Positions 34,600-45,755 are shown, counted from the stretch's first letter. The stretch is DNA of 64,000 bases from Sinotaia quadrata (GCA_028829895.1 CM054179.1:56179891-56243890), one strand, 5' to 3'. Notes: generated by a model not told the origin, from the sequence alone. Numbers and translations are program-made.

Positions 34600-35462
34600 T
34601 CAGTAATAATAATTTATTGTTATTTTAAGTCAGCCTTTTCCCACGACTTCTCTTGGCTGTCCGTTGTCAGCCAAGGTCTCGGAATCTCACGGAGATTCTG
34701 GGAGATCCTAGGTTTTGTGGAGAATGCGGGCACTTAGGAGGAGTGCTGCTTTTAGCAGTGGGGTGAGTCTGTGGTTCCTAGTAGTTTATTAAGATATCCT
34801 TTAAAAATATATGTTAGGCTCCTATCAATAGAGCTAAAATTTCTTATTTTACATTCTAGAGTTCCTATATTTCTAACATGAGATTCTAGCATTTTCCCAA
34901 TTTTTCTTTCTTTTGTTTTATGTTTCTATCAATTGGGACAGTTACATCGATGATTGTTGCTGTTCTGTTGGACTTACTTAGAACTATAATGTCTGGTCTT
35001 CGCGCATGGATCACTCGGTCTGTTCTTACCTCGAAATCCCACAGTATTTTCACTTCTTCTGTTTCTGTGACTTCTTCATGTGGGTACATCCATGTTCTTT
35101 CTAGGATTTTTGCTCCATAGTTCTCACAAAGATTTCTATGTATGAGATTTGTCACTTTGTTGTGTCTTTTGGTGCTTTTTGTTCCAGCTAGAAACTGTCA
35201 TATAGACAGTAAATGTTTTTCTTTTTTATCTGTTTTTGCAGAGTCTACATTTGGAATAATTTGAAATTTCCATGATTTTCTTTGATTTCGTGCTTAGTGC
35301 TTGATTGTGTACAGCTATTATGAGTGTTTCTGCTTTCAAACATTTTCTCTTTCAACCATCTGCATTTTATTTATTTTGTGGATGTTTCATCAGCTTGTCG
35401 CACATGCAGGTGATGAAGAGGTTTTGGGTTCCAAGTATTTGATAATGCCTGCATACTTGTTT
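34600..35462 (-). pseudogene. LINE relic: C-terminal fragment of R2-like non-LTR retrotransposon ORF
   Basis: In several minus-strand frames, in order: a W-x-PKPLHxxxVRQ block (35460-35400); WLKEK, then KAETLIIAVHNQAL (35354-35290); CRLC (35238-35249); H-LLSI, a stop, then QFLAGTK; a RHNKV block near 35160; WDF (35033-35041); RPDIIV (34982-34999); IDVTVP (34934-34951); EKLGK; and LLKAALLLSARILHKT (from 34758 downward). This order (CxxC...H...C knuckle, RHN, WDF, RPD, ID, K) matches the C-terminal part of R2-type LINE polyproteins with a restriction-like endonuclease domain. The longest intact frame is 34886-35155. Frameshifts, several stops and loss of sequence after EKLGK show it is dead. 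An A+T-rich AATAA-type end lies near 34600. The reverse transcriptase part is absent. Clade assignment is by memory of family motifs only. Confidence 0.82.
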
Positions 35463-35466
35463 TCTT

Positions 35467-35526
35467 CCACCACCACCACCACCATCATCAGTCGTCGTCG
35501 TCATCATCATCATCATCATCATCATT
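35467..35526. repeat. Compound trinucleotide tract (CCA)(TCA)(GTC)(ATC)
   Basis: Starts within a few bases of the 5' (broken) end of the LINE relic. CCA units change to TCA, GTC and then ATC units. Confidence 0.95.
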
Positions 35527-35529
35527 AAC

Positions 35530-36310
35530 AGCAAGTTTGTAAACTTTCGATGTTCGTTCTTAGTGTATGTTATGTTTTCTCTGTCTGTATCTTTTCTCCT
35601 TCTTTCCTTCTTTTGCTGATTATGGTTGAGATCAGTTTCTCTCATAATTATCAGGAGATGAAAGACCCTTACACCTTATCAAAGACACGCAATCCTGTAG
35701 AAAATGCAGGTGAAATATTTACGAAGCTTTTTTCGGAAGGATAACTTTCAGTGCTATCTGTCAGTAATCTTGCCGAGGAGTGGTAGGGAAGGTAATTCAC
35801 TATTTTTTCTTTTACACGTGAGTGCACGCTCTTGCAGCGCAGAGTGGCATCTTCGACGTCACTATGTATAATCGATAGGGTGGGGTCGGGTGAGGTAAGT
35901 TAGGATGGGTTTGATAGACCTTCTTCAAAATTGTACGATGCGACCTCTAATGGATATTTAATAAAATATTTTTATGTTCATGCCATACTGATTGGCTCTG
36001 ATGCCTTCCACTAAACTTCAACAGGTATCAGTTTTATAAATAAATACTAATTAACTTTTGGGGGGCAGTAGCACGATAATTTGCAATTAGTAAAAGTTAT
36101 CATGCGATCAACAACTAGCATATCATTAACTGTGCAGTGTTTTGTTGGTTTCCAAAGGATTTAACAGCATAAATGTTTGTGATATAATTTAGATGTAAGC
36201 TTATTATTTCCTTAATTCGTAAAAATATTCCAATTGTGGCAGTTTCCTTGTATAGTTTTTATCTTTTTGGACGTTGTAGAGGAAACTTCTACACATCTAA
36301 CATCGCATGC
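35530..36310. other. Unique A+T-rich spacer
   Basis: No gene recognised. Confidence 0.4.
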
Positions 36311-36315
36311 TTACA

Positions 36316-36321
36316 TTGTGT

Positions 36322-36353
<32 letters not shown>

Positions 36354-36434
36354 CTGTGTCTGTGTGTGTCTGTGTGTGTGTGTGCGTGTGTGTGTGTGTG
36401 TATGCGTGTGTGTGTGTGTGTGTGTGCGCGCGCG
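36316..36434. repeat. (GT)n microsatellite with CT/GC interruptions
   Basis: GT tract with scattered TCTGTG and GCGTG changes, ending in GCGCGCGCG. Confidence 0.97.
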
Positions 36435-36525
36435 ATGTTTCTACGATAAAGCTGACGATGGATTCATGCTGATCACTTGGTACACAGAGTTTCAGTAGTG
36501 TGGTGTGTGGTCTCTTTAGACTTTG

Positions 36526-36735
36526 CCTTAAACTATACGTACTACACTACAATCAGACATTCAATGCCTTAAACTATACGTACTACACTACAATCAGACA
36601 TTCAATGCCTTAAACTATACGTACTACACTACAATCAGACATTCAATGCCTTAAACTATACGTACTACACTACAATCAGACATTCAATGCCTTAAACTAT
36701 ACGTGCAAATTTACAATCAGACATTCAGAAATGAA
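36526..36735. repeat. Minisatellite, 41-bp unit, about 4.7 copies
   Basis: GCCTTAAACTATACGTACTA, CACTACAATCAGACATTCAA, T. The first four copies are effectively identical; the last is diverged (GTGCAAATTTAC). Confidence 0.96.
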
Positions 36736-37132
36736 AACTGGAAGAGGACAGGTAAGAAAAATAGAATGAGATTGAAATGAGAAAGAGAAAGAGCGAGCGA
36801 GAGAGAGAAGAGTAGAAAGGCGACAGATCTAAAAGAGAGAGGTGAGATACAATAGAAAGCAAACTATAGAAAGAAGGAAGAAAAGAGAGATAGGAAAGCG
36901 AAAGAACTGCGATGAAGGAAAGAGAAGAGTGAGATATGGAGAAAGGAAGTATGATAGATGAAAATTGAGGGCATGAAAGATGGAGAGCGGTGACTATGGA
37001 GATGGAGATAAAAGAGATAGAGAAAGGAGATATGAAAGATGGAGAAAGGAGATATTATAGATGGAGATAAGAGGGAGAACGGAGACATGACAGATGGAAG
37101 ACGGAGACATTGGAGATGGAGAACGGAGACAT

Positions 37133-37165
<33 letters not shown>
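36735..37165. repeat. Purine-rich tract with degenerate about 25-bp units, ending in (GA)n
   Basis: The plus strand is nearly all A/G, with recurring GAGAAAGGAGATAT(G/T)A(A/T)AGATG words, then (GA)15 at 37134-37164. Minus-strand frames here are Ser/Phe/His low-complexity artefacts. Confidence 0.85.
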
Positions 37166-37166
<1 letters not shown>

Positions 37167-37445
37167 ACTAAAGAAAGTATATTTACATTACTAACAAATA
37201 TGTACATCACTACACATAATATTTACATCACTTACACAATTACTTTTATCACTAGGGTAATATTAACAACTCCACACACATTCACATATCACTACATGAA
37301 TAATCTTTGCATTACTACTAAATGCATTTATCACTACAGAAATATTTTTTATCAAAGCACAGAAATATTTATTACTACGTTAACATACGCATTATATAAA
37401 AACATGCTTCGCACACAAATACATGCACCAGTATTTAAAAACATG

Positions 37446-37447
<2 letters not shown>

Positions 37448-37485
<38 letters not shown>

Positions 37486-37536
37486 AGACAAACACACAGA
37501 CATACACACACATAACACACACACACACACATACAT

Positions 37537-37566
<30 letters not shown>
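37448..37566. repeat. (CA)n with interruptions, ending in (TA)n
   Basis: CA runs broken by AAACAC, GACAAAC and TACATAC, ending ATATATATATATA. Confidence 0.95.
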
Positions 37567-37567
<1 letters not shown>

Positions 37568-37609
37568 AATGCACCGCAACACAAATACATGTATATAGCG
37601 CATTGTCAT

Positions 37610-37925
37610 ACGTCACTAGAGAAAAATAAGTTATATACAAGCACATATTTCAGTAAGCAACCATTTCCACCACTATACGAATATATACGTCACTAGAGAA
37701 AAATAAGTTATATACACGCACATATTTCAGTAAGCAACCATTTCCACACTATACGAATATATACGTCACTAGAGAAAAATAAGTTATATACGCGCACATA
37801 TTTCAGTAAGCAACCATTTCCACCACTATACGAATTTATACGTCACTAGAGAAAAATAAGTTATATACGCGCACATATTTCAGTAAGCAACCATTTCCAC
37901 CACTATACGAATATATACGTGACTA
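37610..37925. repeat. Minisatellite, 77-bp unit, 4 copies
   Basis: ACGTCACTAGAGAAAAATAA starts at 37610, 37687, 37763 and 37840, with a fifth ACGT at 37917. The units contain GCACATATTTCAGTAAGC and CCATTTCCACCACTATACG. Confidence 0.96.
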
Positions 37926-38029
37926 CTCAAGTACAAGCTCAAGTACACAAACTCCATTGTTCCAACAAATTAACGCCACTGTAAAGAGAATTAGAAAGAA
38001 ATGAATTCACCTTGTCCCTTTTCCCCCTT

Positions 38030-38158
38030 TCTCCACACCCCTCCTCTCTTTTTCTCTCTTTCTTTTTTTCTTTCTCTTTTTCGCTTTCTGTATTTTGTTT
38101 TCTTGTTCTCATCCTTTTTCTCGCTCTGCATTTCTCTCTTTTTCTGTCGACCTGAGTG

Positions 38159-38195
<37 letters not shown>
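38030..38195. repeat. Pyrimidine-rich tract followed by (TCTA)n
   Basis: 38030-38150 is C/T-rich; 38156-38193 is a short TCTA array. Confidence 0.9.
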
Positions 38196-38788
38196 TTGTT
38201 TTATGCAATTTATCCCACTACCTATTTATGATCGTCCTCTTCATCCAAAACTTGAACAAGTGTACAAGTCTACAAGTCTACAAGTCTTCTGTCATATTGC
38301 AACAAATATCATCTATGAAGATTGTACTACTCCCCAGCCTCCAACACACTAACGTTATGTCTTTTGGATTCAATTATCGGTCTTGGGAATATAGCATTTC
38401 ATCATTCGTGATGTAATCTTTTCCAATTAATTATGCTATAAGGTCTTTGTAGTGCAACATTTAAATGTGCTTTAAAAAATCAACAACTTTCCACGCATTG
38501 CTGGGGTTTGGCAGTACGTCATCGAAAGTGAGACCGGCGAGATATGACACCCGTCACAAGTATTTGTCTTAGTCTGCATTACATATAAGAACAATAGTCA
38601 ATTAATAAATCCGTCCTTCAAACTCATCTTTTCTTTCCTATTTTACTTACTATACTGAGTCACAATGAATTCACTTCTGAACTTTGAACTTTGACACGTG
38701 TGAGAGCATTTACGTGTGGATGTATTAAAAGGGAGTAAGCTTGGAAAGGGACAGTAGATAAATGCACGGGTTAAAAGGGTGTAAATAT

Positions 38789-38965
38789 GGGTATGGGCAG
38801 TACGTATGCCAGAATACATAAAAGATAGGGCTGAAATATTACCTGACATCAGGAAGCGTGTTTACAGGTTAAAGGGTTAAGCCTGGGTATGGGCAGTACC
38901 TATGCCAGAGTACATAAAGGATAGGGCTGAAATATTACCTGACATCAGGAAGCGTGTTTACAGGT
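38789..38965. repeat. 96-bp tandem duplication, two copies
   Basis: GGGTATGGGCAGTACGTATG begins at 38789 and GGGTATGGGCAGTACCTATG at 38885. The 80-bp core that follows is nearly identical. Confidence 0.93.
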
Positions 38966-38969
38966 ATTG

Positions 38970-41340
38970 CGCCCTGACTTGTAGTAAAAGGATGCGGTTT
39001 AGATGAACCTCGACATCGCTGCCAGCCTGTGTGCCTGCCTGCTGGCTAAGCGGTGGCCATTGAACTAGGAGAATGGCTTGGAGGACTGAAAAGTGTGGTC
39101 GCAGCATTCTCAAATCCAAGCCAGAAGGAGAACCGAAGGCACGAAACGAAACAGCCACTTTCTGACAGAGTCTTTGGGTTGCTGTTATTTGTTTAATTGA
39201 AAAATTACTGATTCACATTTCATTTGTGCACTTTCGGAAGACTGGTGAGTGATTCCAAGACTTGTGTTAAGTTTTGTCATTTATCGGTTTTAAGACAAAT
39301 GATGAATTAGCTTAAGCAAGCGCCTGTGAGTTTTCTCAGACGACTAGTCCACGTTATGGGATGTATATGTATATAATATTACGCTTGCTTCACACTTCAT
39401 GAGTTTGGGTGAATAAAACATAAAAACTCACTAATTCTTTGTGGCTAAATCTGAACATCAAAGATCTTTTTTATTAAAGGTCTTTTATTTAAAAACGGTT
39501 GTTTTTTTTTTATAAACTGTATTAATGAACACAGGTAGTCGCAATTTTATATGTTCGTTTACTCTGATAACCATTTCTGATAAACTTCCAAGCAAAATCC
39601 GTACGCAGGAAATACTAAATTGTAAATTGCATATTAATTCTAAGCAGCATCTATTTAAAAGGCTTTAAAGAAGTGTATACCAGAAACGACTAGTGGGAGC
39701 AGCTATTTAATTGTGGAAGAATGTATAAGACATAGTATACGCGTGTTAAAGGTATTTCAACCCAGAAAAGTTGTTTTCAGTGACATCGCTTATTATATTA
39801 ATGCTTATTGCGTAGATGAAATTTTGTGATTACGTCGACCAGAATGGACGTAGAATTGCGGGATATATTTGAAAGATTAGCAGCATAAAGTGTTGATCAA
39901 AATGTGTGTTTGACTCACAGAGTGTTCATTAATGCATAAATAAAGAATTTTGGATTCAAAGTAGTCTACAGACACCGAAATACACTGACAGTTAACATCC
40001 CTTAATTGGGTCGTCTTTTGATTTTGGGGAATTTTTCGTCGCGGTTAGGGAAAAGAACATTCCACCAGTGTGACCTTTTGTAATATTGCTTTTCCTTGGC
40101 GTGCATTTTTTTTTCAAACTATTTGTGAAAGCTTTTGCAAGTCAGTATTATCTCCCCTTTTGGCCAGTGCGAAACCTTTAACGGATGAGATTACCAGACA
40201 TTTTTCTCCTCGATATCAGTCTGACAACAGTGACTTGTGCAATTTACTCCTGCTGTTTAAAACATTGGCTCCCAAATCTAAAAAGGGTTTTGAATATCCA
40301 CTGAATCTTAAATATGTGAACTATGGTTACCGAAGACGCATGGACTGTGCACTGTATGATTTTACCAAAAGCATTGTGAGATGAAACTTTAGTATATATG
40401 ATTGCCTATTTTTGCTAACTACTGCTATTGAATGCACTCAAAAGTTTATAATCTATCAATGTTTTCAGAAATATTACGACTATCGAGTACATTGCGTAAA
40501 CTAAAACAAAATCCAGCTATTGGAAGCAAATGCAACTTTATTCAGAACTCAAAACGCCAGGTTGTTGAACACAGCACAAAACTGTAAATTCAGTCGGCTG
40601 TGTTCAAGAAAGCATTTCTGCTTTGTCCAAGTAATTCAGCCAACGATCATCGAGGTAGATTTAAGGTCTAGTTTATCTGCTTAGCTGTGTTTTGTCAAAA
40701 TATTTACGAAATAATTTATGGAAAAGAACATAAGAAATTCTCAGGTTTTGCTGTACTTAAAAATAAATCAACCCCAAAACAAAATACATATTACAATAAG
40801 GTAAATAAATCGATCTTTGAAGGCATCTTGGTCCTGCAAGGAGATATAAAATTAATAACAGAGGAAAAGAAAAATCACAAAAATAAACTTTCTTCACGTT
40901 TGTCCTATTTTCATTTCTATTCATCGTTCGCCGACGAACAGAATCCATTCTGATTCAATTTCAATCAGGACTTTGCTTTTCATTCTCCTGGCTGAGGACC
41001 GTGGTCTCTCACAAGTCTTCATGTACACGCGTACCCGCCATTACTGCACGACTTCGAAAATCATTCGCTCAAGGTAGTTAACTCTGACAGTAACTTGCAT
41101 CCAGTGCAGTCCGACACAGATTTACTTTTCAGCACGCACTACTCTCCAGTTCAAGGTAAGTACATGCAAAATCTTAAATATCTCTACATTAAAAACAATA
41201 TACTTTTCCATCTTTCGTATCCGTTAAAATTATATCAAAATTTTCTAACCTTTCTCTTTTTTATTCGCTTTTGTTGTGTTATCGTTTGCAGGCAGTCTCT
41301 GTCTAAGGTCGACTGGCATTCTGTTTTATACGGTAGTGTA
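38970..41340. other. Longest mostly unique stretch on this side
   Basis: 38970-39180 is GC-richer (GCCTGTGTGCCTGCCTGCTGG). A 104-codon plus-strand frame (40070-40384) ends in GFEYPLNLKYVNYG...YDFTKSIVR. It has normal amino-acid variety and overlaps a TTATCTCCCC word, but I recognise no family and see no clear exon boundary. I do not call a gene. Confidence 0.4.
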
Positions 41341-41344
41341 ATTA

Positions 41345-41570
41345 CAAGGTAGTATTTATAAGATAGTAGTTTTATAAGTAGTATTTATAAATAGTATTTA
41401 GATAGTAATTTTATAAGTAGTATTTATAAGGTAGTATTTACAAAGTAGTAGTTTTATAAGTAGTATTTATAAAATAGTAGTTTTATAAGTAGTATTTATA
41501 AGTAATATTTATAAGGGTAGTATTTATAAGGCAGTATTTGTAAGGGTAATATTTATAAGATTTTTAATAT
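41345..41570. repeat. Degenerate minisatellite, about 14-27-bp unit
   Basis: GTAGTATTTATAAG and GTAGTTTTATAA words alternate, with spacing shifting between 14 and 27 bp. Confidence 0.85.
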
Positions 41571-41699
41571 AAGAAAGCTTACAAGAAAATTTTGTAGAGA
41601 CACTGTTTTATTAGATACACTGTCTAAGGTAGTTTTCATCTTATAATGGTTTCGAAGTGGAGTTTTTATATAGTATTACTTGTATAGTGTTCTAAGGCA

Positions 41700-41930
41700 G
41701 CGTTTAACTTAAGAGATGTTATACATTAGTTTATAAAAAATCAGCTCTTTCTGGTAATAATTATGTGTATAGTTTAAAGTTAACTTAAAGAGATGTTATA
41801 AATTAGTTTATAAAAGAATCATCTCTTTCTTGTAATTTGTGTATAGTATAAAGTTAAAGGGATGTTATAAATTAGTTTATAAAGAAACATCTCTTTCTGG
41901 TAATATGTGTATAGTTTAAAGTTCAAAATG
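41700..41930. repeat. Minisatellite, about 68-78-bp unit, 3 copies
   Basis: GATGTTATA(C/A)ATTAGTTTATAAA, CATCTCTTTCT(G/T)GTAAT and GTGTATAGTTTAAAGTT recur near 41713, 41791 and 41859. Confidence 0.88.
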
Positions 41931-41971
41931 TAATTTATTCGGTAAATGCCCCCATCCTCCATTTTCACATG

Positions 41972-41972
<1 letters not shown>

Positions 41973-42040
<68 letters not shown>
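41973..42040. repeat. (CT)n microsatellite, 34 uninterrupted units
   Basis: Pure CT; a mirror-repeat polypyrimidine tract able to form triplex DNA. The GA strand gives a false Arg/Glu peptide. Confidence 0.98.
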
Positions 42041-42042
<2 letters not shown>

Positions 42043-42395
42043 ACTTTCTGACAAAGTTAATTCGATAAAGATTTCCTGCTATATTGTTTTGATGCACTGA
42101 TTTCTATTTAGAAATATTTAGCTGTATCGTAATGTTTTTATCAATAGTGATGTTGGCTTTATTTTACTGTGATCTATTTGATAGTGTTCAGTAATGTACT
42201 TTGTATTTTAATTTTATAATTTTGAAACTGTAGATGTTCCCAAAGCTTGTAGACATATAACGGTCTGTTTAAAAAAAATAAATTAGTGTTATTCGGTAAC
42301 GTCTTTGTAAAACAATGCATTTACATTGTATTAATATTTTATAAGCACTAGTTCATATTACTGCGAAATAATGCTGCGTTTATCAGGAAGTCTTG

Positions 42396-42485
42396 TATAA
42401 GAAGTTTTTATAATGCAGAGTCTATAAGATGCTTTTATAATGCAGAGTCTATAAGATGTTTTTATAATGCAGTGTCTAAAAGAAT
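42396..42485. repeat. Minisatellite, about 27-bp unit, 3 copies
   Basis: TTTTATAATGCAG(A/T)GTCTA(T/A)AAGATG repeated. Confidence 0.9.
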
Positions 42486-42489
42486 TTTC

Positions 42490-43260
42490 TTTAAAGAGTA
42501 GAGTTTTTTCAAGGTAGTGCATGGTCTCTCAAAGTAGAACCAGTTCAAACAAGTTTATTGCTGAGCTATGAAGTAAAGAAAAATAGATGCTTTAATTTTA
42601 ATTTTGTTGATGAATTTGAAAAATTAGTTGTAACTAAGAATGTAAAGTTTACTGTGTTTTTTCGCCGACCTTTTCTTTTTTGTACATTCCTTCGTCTTTG
42701 CAAGTATGGTAGAGTTGGTAATATTGTTGCTATGTGTCAGAGAATTGTGCCAGTTACAGTTTGTTACCATGTGCCGTCTTAGATTGTGTAAGTAAATGTC
42801 ATTTCAAACTGACGCTACGTTTTATTTAAACTGTATTACTCTGTGTCATTTAAACTGTATAACTGTCACTTTTATACAATGTTATTTTATGTGCACACAC
42901 GTCGATTTACTATTTCATTAGCTTTCTCTTTCCATCTGTCATTTAACTTCTCTTGTTCTTTCTCTCTCGCTCACTTGCTCTTTCGTTCTCTCATTATCTT
43001 TCTCACTCATTTGCTCTCGTAGACAGAAATGACAATATGTCCATATAAGTCTACGACAGATTTGTCATGTAACATGTTACATCTATGTCAGGTACGTCAC
43101 GTGCTGAGGTACATTGAACAATGTTGTAGAAACATTTCAAGGCAAAGGTCATTGAATTCACGCCACTTTGCCACGAGCAGTTGCTAAAAACTGTAACGAG
43201 GCTTAACTGATACTCATTTAAGGGCATAGGGTACTTCTGGCCGGTCCATAGATTTCTGGA
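42490..43260. other. Unique spacer
   Basis: No gene recognised. T/C-rich around 42915-43020. Confidence 0.4.
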
Positions 43261-43263
43261 TTA

Positions 43264-43370
<107 letters not shown>

Positions 43371-43391
43371 TCTGTTTATTTGACAGTACAG

Positions 43392-43496
43392 CACAGTGAA
43401 CCACATGCGTATTAACTATGAGTAACTCTAGATGTTCAAGCACTAGCGAAACACTGAAGCGATCCACATGTGTGTAAACTAAGAGTAACTCTAGAT
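43392..43496. repeat. 63-bp tandem repeat, interrupted by hAT insertion
   Basis: AGTAACTCTAGAT occurs at 43421 and 43484 (period 63). A partial earlier copy lies at 43392-43420. The second full copy is split by the element and resumes at 44080 with GTTCAAGCACTAGAGAA, matching GTTCAAGCACTAGCGAA of the first copy at 43434. Confidence 0.9.
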
Positions 43497-44071
43497 CAGG
43501 GGTCAGCAAAGTCCGGCCTTTAGCCCGGATACGGCCTAGCTAGTATTCTAGTCTGGCCTAATGTCCCCCTAGTTATTTATTTTTGGATCCGGCCTAATTG
43601 AATTGTCCCGGTTTTGTTCCCCTTCAATTCAACAATCTAAATATAGTTTATTTTTAAAAAGTAGTAAAGCCAAAATTATTTTAATTGTACAAGCACTAGC
43701 TTAGTTCAAGTTCAACATTAGTGTATATACTGTAGGTATGACTGGCCTAATCAATCCACATATATCTTTTTTTCACATTTTTTCTAACTTTTGTCCAACG
43801 CTACCCCTTGTCTTCTCTGTATTACACATTAAATTGTACTAAATAAAGTGCAAAGGATTTTATTCAATTGTGTACTTTTGACCGTTGTTTTAATGAAGAA
43901 AATTGCAGATTACTTGCCAACAAACGTTTAAAATTCATTTTTTTGATCGTACTGTATTTTTTAGTAAAACAACCTTTTCTTGGACATCTTGTTTCTTCTG
44001 GCGTAGTGTGCCTTCTTGACCTCCTGAAACGACCTAGTAGTCTGAACATTTTGCCCCACCCCCACTCTCTG
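43497..44071. mobile_element. Non-autonomous hAT-like DNA transposon (575 bp) with 8-bp TSD
   Basis: The left end reads CAGGGGTCAGCAAAGTCCGG, the typical 5'-CAGGGG...GCAAA end of many animal hAT elements. The right end read inward is CAGAGAGTGGGGGTGGGGCA followed by AAATG: an imperfect inverted repeat whose best match is GGGGT-x-GCAAA with a few extra bases. CTCTAGAT lies immediately outside both ends (43489-43496 and 44072-44079), the 8-bp duplication expected for hAT. Subterminal (C/A)(C/T)GGCCT(A/T) words recur at 43513, 43531, 43553, 43589 and 43742. Only short frames remain (61 and 69 codons), so it cannot encode a transposase and would need one in trans. Confidence 0.88.
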
Positions 44072-44167
44072 CTCTAGATGTTCAAGCACTAGAGAACCAC
44101 TGAAGCACACAGACTAGTGACGTCAGCATCAAACGAAACTACTAGTGCATTCGAATGAACAAGTTTT

Positions 44168-44285
44168 GTTGAAAGAAAGAAAACAAGAAGAAAAGAAATA
44201 AAACAAGAAGGAAACAAAGAAAACAAGAAGAAAAGAAATAAAACAAGAAGGAAACAAAGAAAACAAGAATGAAAGAAAGAAATAT
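44168..44285. repeat. Purine-rich minisatellite, 40-bp unit, about 3 copies
   Basis: ACAAGAAGAAAAGAAATAAA, then ACAAGAAGGAAACAAAGAAA, starts at 44183 and 44223; the third copy is diverged. Confidence 0.9.
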
Positions 44286-44880
44286 ATATATTCAGACAAA
44301 AAGAAAGAAATGTAGTTTATAAAAGAAGAGCATAACGAAATATTTATTTTGCACTTGGGATTTTTCAGTGGCCAGGTATTCAGCAGTATACTACAAAGCA
44401 AAATGTAAACAGTAAATTGTTTTTGTTTATCATGGAATACTATAGTTGTATACTATAAAGCAAACTGTAAATATTAAATTGATTTTTTTATCAAGTAAAT
44501 ACTATATTATGCATAGGTTCATGTGCAAGTTGTAAACTATATTTTGACTCTTATTATTTATTTATCTCAGAGCTATCTTTACTGAGAAAACTGAATAGCG
44601 TATGTACTTATCTTTACTGATTTGGCGGTGTTTCACCTAAGAGTTATATGTCTTTAGAAAGGGTGAAAATATTTTTAAATTAAATTTAGAACCACTCCAG
44701 ACGTTAACAGCTATCTAAGTTTCCATTTACAATTTTTAAAAATATAAACCTCCCACCGAACTGAGTTCAAGACGAAACTTTCAGAGTAATTCAAAGCGTC
44801 TAGCCGAAGAAACGCGAGACATTTTATCCTTACTAGAACTTGACTGGACGGATGTTGTCATGAACAAATATTGCCATCTT
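44286..44880. other. Unique A+T-rich spacer
   Basis: A loose duplication of AGTATACTA(C/T)AAAGCAAA(A/C)TGTAAA near 44390 and 44455. No gene recognised. Confidence 0.45.
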
Positions 44881-44950
44881 GTGTAGAGGTTAAAATGACC
44901 GCTTCTAAACAAACGTCGTTTGAGTTCTGTACGGTTTCAACGATATCCTG
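44880..44950 (+). mobile_element. Possible tRNA-derived SINE head
   Basis: TTGTGTAGAGGTTAAAATGA resembles a tRNA D-arm/A-box (GTAG-GGTTAA). About 30 bases on, TTTGAGTTCTGTAC resembles a decayed B-box (GAGTTCGATTC). Spacing fits a tRNA. No intact cloverleaf is evident and element limits are unknown. Confidence 0.3.
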
Positions 44951-44994
44951 TTGTTGTTTTTTTAAAGTAAAATAAAGAGCTAAAGTCTACTAAA

Positions 44995-45325
44995 GAAAAT
45001 AGAGCTGAAATCTGATAAGGGAAATGGAGCAAAATTTTAAAAACAAAAGAGCTGAAGTCTATTAAGGGAAATGGAGCAAAATTTTTAAAACAAAAGAGCT
45101 GAAGTCTATTAAGGGAAATAGAGCTAAATTTGTATAAGTGGAAATAGAGCTAAGTCTAAAGTGTAATAGAGCTAAATTTGTATAAAGGGAAATAGAGCTA
45201 ATGTCTAATAATGGAAATAGAGCTAAAGTTTTATGAAGGAAATAGAGCTAAAGTTTTATGAAGGAAATTGAGTTAAAGTCTAATAATGTAAACAGGAAAA
45301 AGTTTAATAAGGAAAAGAGAGATAA
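44995..45325. repeat. Degenerate minisatellite, about 41-bp unit, about 8 copies
   Basis: AAGGGAAAT(G/A)GAGC(A/T)AAA, then TTT(T/G)TA and GAGCTGAAGTCTATT, with varied lengths. Confidence 0.85.
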
Positions 45326-45329
45326 AGCA

Positions 45330-45755
45330 TCAAAAGGGAAACTTTTCCTATGAAAACCTATAGTCTGAAATCTTACGGGATGATACGAAAGGAGTGTGTA
45401 CAAATATTAATAGTTGCTATGATTTTGTGAGGTACTGAAAATGCTTTGTACAAATATTTGAAATTCCTTTCGGTATATTTCTGATGGTGCAGTTTAAGTT
45501 CTGATGAACGCGAAAATAATAAAGAATATTTTGAAGAAGATAATGAAGATAATGTTGATGCTAATGACGATGATGTTAAGATAATTTTATAATTTTTGAT
45601 AATATTTGATAATTTTAAAGAAGTCAATCTATGGAAACCGTGAACAAATGGTTTTGCTTTGTGGCTGTGTTAAATTTGCGAAAATTGAGAGATTTTCATT
45701 CGATGCACGATGACACTGACAACATTGACTATACGTAAATCCGACAAAAAGTTCA
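45330..45755. other. Unique A+T-rich spacer
   Basis: GATGATG-rich around 45535-45580. No gene recognised. Confidence 0.4.
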
